A stretch of 64,000 nt of DNA from Streptomyces lucensis JCM 4490 (GTDB lineage Bacteria > Actinomycetota > Actinomycetes > Streptomycetales > Streptomycetaceae). Where the stretch lies: positions 1 through 64,000 of the forward strand of contig NZ_BMUE01000017.1 in the NCBI RefSeq assembly GCF_014650035.1, written 5' to 3'. Below are positions 1-6,843 of the stretch, piece by piece; positions within the stretch are counted from its first letter, which is position 1, and each line of letters opens with the position of its first letter. Made by a program: the position numbers and the translations under genes. The notes beneath the pieces were generated by a model. The model saw only the letters and a list, made by a program, of their open reading frames with translations. It ran no database searches and was not told the origin of the DNA.

Positions 1-711
1 CGCGTCGGAAGAGGTCACCAGCTCCCGCAGCGGATACCGGGCCAGCACCGCCTCCACCTCGGGCGCCAGCGCCGCCGCGAGCCGCCAGGCCGCCGGCCGG
101 TCTTCGGCGCGCAGGGCGGCCGCCGCGTCGCGGACGACCGGCCGCTGCTCCTCCGGCACAGCCGCGGCCGCGCGTTCGTACAGCCGCGCACCCTCCTCCA
201 GCACCAGTTCGGTGTCGATGCCCGCCGGAATCTTGATCCGGGCGTGGTGCCGCCAGGTGGACAGCGGGTCGGACCACGCCTCCACCGTGTAGGTCCAGCG
301 GCCGGGTTCGCCCACGGTCACGGTGGCGCCCCAGCGGTCGGTGCCCGGGGCGAGTTCGCGCATCGGAGTCCAGGGGCCGGCCCGGCCCGCCGGGTCGCGC
401 AGCACCACGTTCGCCGAGACGGCGTCGTGGCCCTCCCGGAACACGGTGGCCGACACCTCGAACGACTCACCGGCCACCGCCTTGGCCGGCCGGCGCCCGT
501 GCTGGACCACCGGACGTACGTCGAGGACGGGGATGCGGCCCACGGCGGTGGCCGTCTCCGGGGCGGGCCCCTCCCCGGAGGGCGGCTGGCCGGTAACGCC
601 CGCGGCAGGCCCCTTGCCCTTCCCGCCGGTTGACTTCTTACCTGTCGCCTTGGTGGCCTTGCTGGCCTTGCTGCTTGTCGGGGGTGCTGACGAGTGGTGC
701 GTGGCGGGCAT
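1..711 (-). CDS. glgE: Alpha-1,4-glucan:maltose-1-phosphate maltosyltransferase, N-terminal part (truncated by window edge)
   Basis: The visible 237 codons are the N-terminus. A Ser/Lys/Thr-rich leader (residues 1-35) is followed by a domain beginning with the motif GRIPVLDVRP and including DAVSANVVLRDP and RWTYTVEAWSDP. This is typical of the N-terminal beta-sandwich domain of actinobacterial GH13_3 GlgE. GlgE transfers maltosyl units from maltose-1-phosphate to growing alpha-glucan in the cytosol. The catalytic barrel lies beyond base 1 and cannot be inspected. The ATG at 711 starts the frame. The gene is divergent from glgP, and glgE-glgP adjacency is known in Streptomyces, which supports the call. 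The exact enzyme is inferred from this domain and context. Confidence 0.85.
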   Translation of the reverse strand, partial: MPATHHSSAPPTSSKASKATKATGKKSTGGKGKGPAAGVTGQPPSGEGPAPETATAVGRIPVLDVRPVVQHGRRPAKAVAGESFEVSATVFREGHDAVSANVVLRDPAGRAGPWTPMRELAPGTDRWGATVTVGEPGRWTYTVEAWSDPLSTWRHHARIKIPAGIDTELVLEEGARLYERAAAAVPEEQRPVVRDAAAALRAEDRPAAWRLAAALAPEVEAVLARYPLRELVTSSDA

Positions 712-1048
712 GACCGCTCCTGTCCGCGTCAACGTAGGTGTGGGCGGATGGCTGTGGGGAGGTGGGTCCTGCTGGTCCTGCTCTATACGTCGGTACGCAT
801 GTGGGGGTGTGTACCGGAGGAGCCTGCCCACCCGGCTCGGGTGGGCAACCCGGCACTCTGTTAACTACTCACTCGTACGTCCACACACAAGACCGGCCTC
901 CTCTTTCCGGGTGCCCTGAGTCGCCCTCTTGACGCCCCGACACCCCGTCGGGCAGGTCCCCACCGACGCCCGGGTAACCACTACCGTCGAAGGTGACGAC
1001 GAGACGTACAACGCCGTGCGTCTCACCCGCGACGCGTCGAGGTGGCAA
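712..1048. promoter_or_regulatory. Divergent glgE/glgP intergenic region with a hairpin
   Basis: This 337-bp stretch holds no supportable gene and must carry both divergent promoters. A perfect 9-bp inverted repeat with a 3-nt loop lies at 826-846 (arms GCCCACCCG and CGGGTGGGC). A weaker 6-bp pair, CGGTAC and GTACCG, flanks 14 nt at 791-816. No clear -35/-10 pair could be assigned by eye. The hairpin could be an operator, an attenuator, or the end of a short transcript. Confidence 0.4.
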
Positions 1049-3667
1049 GTGAAGGCGATCCGTCGGTTCACCGTCCGTCCCGTTCTCCCCGCCCCCCTCC
1101 GGCCGCTGAACGACCTGGCGCGCAATCTGCGCTGGTCCTGGCATGCGGAAACACGCGACCTGTTCCAGTCCGTCGACCCCGAGGCCTGGGCCGCCGCCGG
1201 AGGCGACCCGGTTCGGCTGCTGGGCACCGTACGACCGGCACGGCTGACCGAGCTGGCCGGCGACCGGCGGTTCCGGCGCCGCCTGGCCGCCGCAGCAGAC
1301 GATCTCGACGACTACCTGACCGGCGACCGCTGGTACCAGGCCCAGGACGACGGCCTGCCCGCCGCCGTCGCCTACTTCTCCCCGGAGTTCGGCATCACGG
1401 CCGCGCTGCCGCAGTACTCCGGCGGGCTCGGCATCCTCGCCGGCGACCACCTGAAGGCGGCCAGCGACCTCGGCGTCCCGCTGATCGGCGTCGGACTGCT
1501 GTACCGGCACGGGTACTTCCGGCAGAGCCTGTCCCGGGACGGCTGGCAGCAGGAGCACTATCCGGTGCTCGACCCCAACGAGCTGCCCGTCACCCAGCTC
1601 AAGGACGCCGACGGCTCCCCGGCCCGGCTCTCCCTCGCGCTGCCCGGCGGCAAGGCGCTGCACGCCCGGATCTGGCTGGCCCAGGTGGGCCGGGTGCCGC
1701 TGCTGATGCTCGACTCGGACGTGGAGGAGAACGACCACGGCGAACGCGGGGTCACCGACCGGCTCTACGGCGGCGGCAGCGAGCACCGGCTGCTCCAGGA
1801 GATGCTGCTCGGCATAGGAGGTGTCCGGGCGGTGCGGACGTACTGCCGGCTCACCGGGCACCCGGAGCCCGAGGTCTTCCACACCAACGAGGGGCACGCC
1901 GGCTTCCTCGGCCTGGAACGGATCGCGGAACTGTGCGCGCGAGGGCTGGACTTCGACGCGGCACTGGAAGCCGTGCGCGGCGGCACGGTGTTCACCACCC
2001 ACACCCCCGTCCCGGCCGGCATCGACCGCTTCGACCGGGAACTGGTCGCCCGGCACTTCGGTCCCGACGCCGAACTCCCCGGCATCGACGTGCAGCGCGT
2101 CCTGGCGCTCGGGATGGAGACCTACCCGGGCGGCGAGCCCAACCTGTTCAACATGGCCGTGATGGGCCTCAGGCTGGCCCAGCGGGCCAACGGGGTGTCG
2201 CTGCTGCACGGGCAGGTGAGCCGGGAGATGTTCGCGGGACTCTGGCCGGGATTCGACCCCGAGGAGGTGCCGATCACCTCCGTGACCAACGGGGTGCACG
2301 CGCCGACCTGGGTGGCGCCGGAGGTGCTGCGGCTCGGCGCCCGGCAGGTCGGCGCCCAGCGGACGGAGGACGCGCTCACCGTCGGCGGCGGCGAACGCTG
2401 GGACTCGGTCGCGGACGTACCGGACCAGGAGGTCTGGGAACTACGCCGCACGCTGCGCGAACAGCTGGTGCTGGAGGTGCGCGAGCGGCTGCGCGCGTCC
2501 TGGCGGCAACGCGGCGCCGGTGACGCCGAGTTGGGCTGGATCGAGGGAGTCCTCGACCCGGACGTCCTGACCATCGGCTTCGCGCGCCGCGTCCCGTCGT
2601 ACAAGCGCCTCACCCTCATGCTGCGCGACCGCGACCGCCTGATGGAACTGCTGCTGCACCCGGACCGCCCGGTGCAGCTCGTCGTCGCGGGCAAGGCCCA
2701 CCCGGCGGACGACGGCGGCAAGCGCCTCGTGCAGGAACTGGTCCGCTTCACCGACGACCCGCGGGTCCGCCACCGGATCGTCTTCCTGCCGGACTACGGC
2801 ATGGGGATGGCCCAGAAGCTCTACCCGGGCTGCGACGTCTGGCTGAACAACCCGCTCCGCCCCCTGGAGGCGTGCGGCACCTCCGGGATGAAGGCGGCCC
2901 TCAACGGCGGCCTCAACCTCTCGGTGCTGGACGGCTGGTGGGACGAGTGGTTCCGGCCGGACTTCGGCTGGGCCATCCCCACCGCGGACGGCGCGGGCAC
3001 CGACCCGGACCGCCGCGACGACATCGAGGCGGCGGCCCTCTACGACCTCCTGGAACAGCGGGTGACCCCCCGCTTCTACGAGCGGGGCCGTGGCGGGCTG
3101 CCCGACCGCTGGATCCAGATGGTCCGGCAGACCCTCGGCCACCTGGGCCCCAAGGTGCTGGCGGGCCGCATGGTCCGGGAGTACGTCGAGCGGCTCTACG
3201 CCCCCGCCGCGGAGGCCGACCGCGCCCTGACCCCCGACGCGGCACGGGACCTGGCCGCCTGGAAGGCCCGGGTGCGGTCCGCGTGGCCCGCGGTGAGCGT
3301 GGACCACGTGGAGACGACGGCGACGACGGCCACCGCGCAGCTGGGCACGACGGTGGGCCTCCGCGTCCGGGTCGGCCTGGGCGAACTGACCCCCGACGAC
3401 GTCGAGGTGCAGGCGGTGTCGGGCCGGGTGGACGCGGAGGACCGCATCACGGACGCCACGATCGTCCCGCTGAAACCGGCGGGCGCCCCCGGCCTGGAGG
3501 GCCGCTGCGTCTACGAGGGCCCCCTGTCCCTGGACCGCACGGGCCCCTACGGCTACACGGTCCGCATCCTCCCCACCCACCGCCTCCTCGCCTCGGGCGC
3601 GGAACTGGGGCTGGTGGCGGTGCCGTCGGGGGACGTGGTGGAGGGGGCGGGGGTGCTGCTGCGGTGA
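1049..3667 (+). CDS. glgP: Alpha-glucan (glycogen) phosphorylase, GT35
   Basis: The 872-aa enzyme phosphorolyses alpha-1,4-glucan chains to glucose-1-phosphate in the cytosol. The N-terminus carries a DUF3417-type segment (PVLPAPLRPLNDLARNLRWSW), usual in the actinobacterial form. Next comes the conserved PQYSGGLGILAGDHLKAASD stretch near residue 125. The PLP-binding motif GTSGMKAALNGGLN has its lysine at residue 615. GTG 1049 is preferred because GAGG sits 6 nt upstream and the family usually starts there (VKAIRRFTVRP). The frame stays open to ATG-less codons further upstream, but that extension overlaps the intergenic region. Divergent glgE suggests a shared role in storage-glucan turnover. 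Length fits the family. Confidence 0.95.
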   Translation: MKAIRRFTVRPVLPAPLRPLNDLARNLRWSWHAETRDLFQSVDPEAWAAAGGDPVRLLGTVRPARLTELAGDRRFRRRLAAAADDLDDYLTGDRWYQAQDDGLPAAVAYFSPEFGITAALPQYSGGLGILAGDHLKAASDLGVPLIGVGLLYRHGYFRQSLSRDGWQQEHYPVLDPNELPVTQLKDADGSPARLSLALPGGKALHARIWLAQVGRVPLLMLDSDVEENDHGERGVTDRLYGGGSEHRLLQEMLLGIGGVRAVRTYCRLTGHPEPEVFHTNEGHAGFLGLERIAELCARGLDFDAALEAVRGGTVFTTHTPVPAGIDRFDRELVARHFGPDAELPGIDVQRVLALGMETYPGGEPNLFNMAVMGLRLAQRANGVSLLHGQVSREMFAGLWPGFDPEEVPITSVTNGVHAPTWVAPEVLRLGARQVGAQRTEDALTVGGGERWDSVADVPDQEVWELRRTLREQLVLEVRERLRASWRQRGAGDAELGWIEGVLDPDVLTIGFARRVPSYKRLTLMLRDRDRLMELLLHPDRPVQLVVAGKAHPADDGGKRLVQELVRFTDDPRVRHRIVFLPDYGMGMAQKLYPGCDVWLNNPLRPLEACGTSGMKAALNGGLNLSVLDGWWDEWFRPDFGWAIPTADGAGTDPDRRDDIEAAALYDLLEQRVTPRFYERGRGGLPDRWIQMVRQTLGHLGPKVLAGRMVREYVERLYAPAAEADRALTPDAARDLAAWKARVRSAWPAVSVDHVETTATTATAQLGTTVGLRVRVGLGELTPDDVEVQAVSGRVDAEDRITDATIVPLKPAGAPGLEGRCVYEGPLSLDRTGPYGYTVRILPTHRLLASGAELGLVAVPSGDVVEGAGVLLR

Positions 3668-3691
3668 GGTGAGGGGCGGGGCACCTTCGGT

Positions 3692-3913
3692 TCAGAACGC
3701 GTGCGTTCCTGGGGCGGGGGTGCCCTTCAGGGCCTGGAGGAAGGGGGCGAAGGCGGTGGTGGGGAAGGTGAGGGGGGTTCTGGCGGGGTCCTTGGAGTCG
3801 CGGACGGCTATATGGGTGTCCAGGTCCGCTACCTCGACGCAGTCGTTTCCCTCACCTCCGCCGGAGAAGGACGACTTCTTCCAAGAGGCGTGGGTGATCA
3901 TGCCTGCCCTCAC
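3692..3913 (-). CDS. DUF397 domain protein
   Basis: A 73-aa protein with the DUF397 signature: WKKSSFSGGGEGNDCVEVADL, then IAVRDSKDP, then F..FL near the C-terminus. These small proteins are typical partners of WhiJ-like regulators in Streptomyces and often sit immediately downstream of them, as here. The GTG at 3913 overlaps the TGA of the upstream regulator (GTGA), which implies translational coupling. An ATG four codons in (3901) is an alternative start. The biochemical role of DUF397 is not established. Partnership with the neighbouring regulator is inferred from gene order. Confidence 0.9.
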   Translation of the reverse strand: MRAGMITHASWKKSSFSGGGEGNDCVEVADLDTHIAVRDSKDPARTPLTFPTTAFAPFLQALKGTPAPGTHAF

Positions 3914-4761
3914 AGCTCCTTCATCAGCCGGTGGATGAGGTCGCGCGACCGCTCGGGTGGTAGCGCGGCTTCCCTCACCCTAAGGAACAGCTTCCGGAAG
4001 TGCTCCAGCTGGGCTTCCGAGTCGACGAACGCCGTGCCGTGCGGTGCGTCGCGCACGACGGTGTCCAACCGGGGAACCGCTCCTCCCAGGTGCACCATGG
4101 TGCTCCCGGCACCGGCGAAGTCATCCAATGCGAAGGGGATCACCTGGACGGTGACGTGATCGGCTTCGGACACGGCCAGGATGCGGTCGAGCTGTGCCCG
4201 GGAGGCAGCGCGCCCGGCCACCCTGATGCGGAGCACCGCCTCATGGATCACGGTCTCGTACGGGATGGGGTCCGGCCCGTCGATGACGACCCTCCGCCTC
4301 ATCCGGTGTTCGACACGAAGGCCGACCTCGTCGTCCGGGAACTCGGGGTTCATGTAGGCGAAGAGGGCGCGGGCGTACTCCTCCGTCTGCAGGAGCCCCG
4401 GCACGTGGATGACGGCCACGTCCTTGCGAAACCTCGCGTGGTGGTCCAGCTCGGCCAGATCCTGGTAGGCGGCAGGGAGGACGCCCCGGTACTCCTCCCA
4501 CCAACCGCGCCTACGGTCGGTCGCGATGGCCACCAGGGCGTCGATCAACGCTTCGTCCGAGCAGGCGTAGTTGGCAGCCAGTCGCCGGAGCCGCTGCTCG
4601 CTCACTCCGGCGATCCCGGACTCGATCTGACTCATCTGCACCGAGTTCACCCCGAGCAGGGCTGCCGCTTCCGTCGCCTTGAGCCCGGCGGCCTCGCGCA
4701 GTCTCCGCAGTTCCGTCCCCAGGCGAACCTGTCGTGCTGTGGGATTCCGTCGTGCCGGCAC
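3910..4761 (-). CDS. XRE-family regulator with DUF5753 (WhiJ/Scr1-like)
   Basis: A 283-aa DNA-binding protein. An N-terminal helix-turn-helix of XRE type (residues about 12-65: LRREAAGLKATEAAALLGV followed by MSQIESG) is joined to a DUF5753 region with HHARFRKDVAVIHVPGLLQTEEYAR. GTG 4761 is chosen because GAGG lies 5-6 nt upstream. A TTG six codons earlier is possible but has no good ribosome site. It lies between DUF397 and a divergent HATPase gene, the arrangement known from whiJ-type clusters that influence development. Targets cannot be read from sequence. Confidence 0.92.
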   Translation of the reverse strand: MPARRNPTARQVRLGTELRRLREAAGLKATEAAALLGVNSVQMSQIESGIAGVSEQRLRRLAANYACSDEALIDALVAIATDRRRGWWEEYRGVLPAAYQDLAELDHHARFRKDVAVIHVPGLLQTEEYARALFAYMNPEFPDDEVGLRVEHRMRRRVVIDGPDPIPYETVIHEAVLRIRVAGRAASRAQLDRILAVSEADHVTVQVIPFALDDFAGAGSTMVHLGGAVPRLDTVVRDAPHGTAFVDSEAQLEHFRKLFLRVREAALPPERSRDLIHRLMKEL

Positions 4762-4966
4762 GGTGCCCTCTTTCCTCAACGGCCTCGGTGAGGCTGCTCG
4801 TTCGAGGGCAAGATTACGGGACCTGCTTGCGGCGGATGAAATTTATGCCCTACCGTCGGTGACGTAGCGCACACGGAGCGGAAGTGCACCGCGCCGCCCT
4901 GTCATGGCGCCCGCGGCAACGCCACCGCGCGCGGAATCCCCTGTCACCGAACGGAGTTGCTGACGC

Positions 4967-5380
4967 ATGCCCGAAAACGAGCCCTGGGACTACACGCTCT
5001 ACATCCCGAACGACGTGAGAGCGGTGACCGTGTGCCGCCGCACCCTGCGCCTGATCCTCACGATGCACGGGCTGATCGGGCTGGTGGACACGGCGGAGCT
5101 GCTGGCGACGGAGCTGGTGTCGAACGCGGTGCGGCACACGAAGGGGCCGGCGGCGCTGAGGGTGCGCCGGTCCCGGGAGGGGGTGGTGTGGATCGGGGCG
5201 TGGGACACGGACCCGGCACCGCCGCCTCCGCCCCGGACGCTGGGCCGGGTGGCGGGGCTGGAGGAGGAGGGGCGGGGCCTGGGTCTGGTGCGGGCGTGTG
5301 CCGACGGGTGGGGCTGGCAGCCGTCGGCGCGGTTCGGGGACCGGGGGAAGTTCGTGTGGTGCGAACTTGCGGCGGCGTAG
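4967..5380 (+). CDS. HATPase_c ATP-binding protein (RsbW-like, whiJ-cluster type)
   Basis: A 137-aa single-domain GHKL ATPase. It shows the N-box ELLATELVSNAVRHT, the G1-type loop WDTDPAP in place of a classical DxGxG, and the G2-like GRGLGLVRACAD followed by WGWQP and FVWCEL. Such proteins in Streptomyces resemble anti-sigma kinases but many are of unknown target. It is divergent from the XRE regulator and completes the regulator/DUF397/ATPase trio. The start ATG has GGAG about 9 nt upstream. Anti-sigma function is only inferred from the fold. Confidence 0.9.
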   Translation: MPENEPWDYTLYIPNDVRAVTVCRRTLRLILTMHGLIGLVDTAELLATELVSNAVRHTKGPAALRVRRSREGVVWIGAWDTDPAPPPPPRTLGRVAGLEEEGRGLGLVRACADGWGWQPSARFGDRGKFVWCELAAA

Positions 5381-5413
5381 CTCGTTGATCAGGTCGTACG
5401 GAAAGGAGAGCTG

Positions 5414-6286
5414 ATGGTCGGCTCGTCGCACGAGGCGCTGCACCGGATCTTCCAGAAGGACCCGGCGCTGCTGACGAGGGCGTTACAGCGGGTCCTGCAT
5501 GTGCCGTTCCCGGAACCGAGGGAGATCGCGGCACTGAACGTGGACCTCACCGAGATCGAACCGGTGGAGCGGCGGGTGGACACGCTGCTGCGAGCGGAGA
5601 CGGGCGAGGGCACGTACCTGCTGGTGGTGGAGTCGCAGGGGAAGGTGGACGAGCGCAAGCGGGGCAGCTGGCCGTACTACCTGTCGTACCTGTACGAGAA
5701 GTACCGGTGTGAACCGGTGCTCATCGTGATCACGCAGAGCAGCGCTACGGCGCGGTGGGCATCCCGCCCGATTCGGCTGGGCTTCCGGGACTGGCACTCG
5801 CTGACGGTGCGTCCGCTGGTGCTGGGTCCGGACAACGTCCCGGTGATCGCGGATGAGCGGCAGGCGGAACGGGACGTACCTCTTGCGGTGCTGTCGGCGA
5901 TGACACACGGGCGTGGGCCGCAGGCTCCGGCCATACTGGAAGGCCTGGCAACCGCCCTGCGGACCATCGACCCCGACAGTGCCGCGGTCTTCGTGCAGTT
6001 CGTCGACTCCTGCCTGGCCGACCCCCAGGCGAAGCAGATGTGGAGGGACCTGATGACAGCGATCCAGTACTTCTGGCGACACCCGCTGGCGGAGCAGGTG
6101 CGCGAGGAGGGGCGGATTCAGGAATGCCAGCAGATGACACTCCGAATTCTGGAGTGGCGCGGCATCCCAGTGCCCGACGCTGTGCGTGAGCGGGTCGAGG
6201 CGTGCTCGGATCTGGGCCAGTTGGAGGTCTGGGCCCAGCGGGCGGTGCACGCCCTGGACGCGGCGGAGCTGTTCACCGGGGAGTGA
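5414..6286 (+). CDS. PD-(D/E)XK nuclease-fold protein, Rpn-like
   Basis: A 290-aa protein with the pattern D56, then E73-x-Q75 (LLVVESQGK), followed by WPYYLSYLYEKY. This matches the ExQ variant of the PD-(D/E)XK fold seen in Rpn and transposase-like families. The C-terminal third is helical and charged (EQVREEGRIQECQQ). Residue 24 is encoded by TTA at 5483-5485, so translation probably depends on the bldA leucyl tRNA. A GGAG ribosome site precedes the ATG. It lies 33 bp after the HATPase gene on the same strand. Nuclease activity is inferred, since the motif is seen but no substrate is known. Confidence 0.75.
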   Translation: MVGSSHEALHRIFQKDPALLTRALQRVLHVPFPEPREIAALNVDLTEIEPVERRVDTLLRAETGEGTYLLVVESQGKVDERKRGSWPYYLSYLYEKYRCEPVLIVITQSSATARWASRPIRLGFRDWHSLTVRPLVLGPDNVPVIADERQAERDVPLAVLSAMTHGRGPQAPAILEGLATALRTIDPDSAAVFVQFVDSCLADPQAKQMWRDLMTAIQYFWRHPLAEQVREEGRIQECQQMTLRILEWRGIPVPDAVRERVEACSDLGQLEVWAQRAVHALDAAELFTGE

Positions 6287-6333
6287 ACGGGTGACCGTTG
6301 GGCCACTCGCTTCTCGGCCAGTGTCGTGCTTCC

Positions 6334-6404
6334 GTGAGCCGAGTAAAGGGCGCTGGGCGTCGCCTCCGGCGATGGCCCTCCGAGCCACCCTTGACTCGGC
6401 TCAC
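6334..6404. terminator. Long hairpin between convergent genes
   Basis: Arms of 17 bp with one mismatch at 6334-6350 (GTGAGCCGAGTAAAGGG) and 6388-6404. The intervening sequence can fold further. No T-tract is present, as is usual in Streptomyces. It lies between the nuclease-like gene ending at 6286 and the toxin operon ending at 6565 on the other strand, so it could stop transcription from both sides. Confidence 0.6.
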
Positions 6405-6564
6405 TCCAGCACGGGGGGAGAGAGGAGCGAGCGAGCGGCCCGGAGGGGCGGTGGGCTTGGGCGGTGTCGGGCCCCTGAGTTGGCGGGGTTCACCTGGTCG
6501 GCATGGGGCGGGGGTCGACCGGAATTAGGTGACGGGGTAATTGGCGAATGTTGGGTCAGAGGGC

Positions 6565-6843
6565 TCACTCATCACGCTCGAATTTTGGAATCCCGGCCAC
6601 CGAAGCAGGGTCGTCGATAGGGTAGATCGGTGCTCTGTCAGGAGCTCGTACCCGAGATACGGTAACACCGTGTAGACACGCATCGCACCAAAATAGGAGG
6701 TAGCCTAGGCGGCTTTCCGGGTCCACAACATACCGTATTCTTAGCTGATGCCTGCCGCAATGCGGGCAGGGTTCGGTGGCTGTGTCATTGGTATGGAGAG
6801 ATACTCGCGAAAGCGTGTTCAGCCAGGCAGTGCGGCTAGCCAC
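6565..6843 (-). CDS. Small zinc-ribbon-like protein, candidate immunity protein of the RHS toxin
   Basis: The 92-aa product is not recognised by family. It has two CxxC knuckles, C26-C29 (CPHCG) and C53-C56 (CDACLHG), spaced as in a zinc ribbon, and no signal peptide or membrane segment. Its GTG start shares a base with the TAG stop of the giant RHS gene (TAGTG), so translation is probably coupled. Codon use includes AGA, ATA, CTA and GTA, unlike the surrounding genes, and resembles that of the RHS tip just upstream. Position directly after a toxin tip is the classic place for an immunity gene. That role is inferred from position alone. Confidence 0.65.
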   Translation of the reverse strand: MASRTAWLNTLSRVSLHTNDTATEPCPHCGRHQLRIRYVVDPESRLGYLLFWCDACLHGVTVSRVRAPDRAPIYPIDDPASVAGIPKFERDE

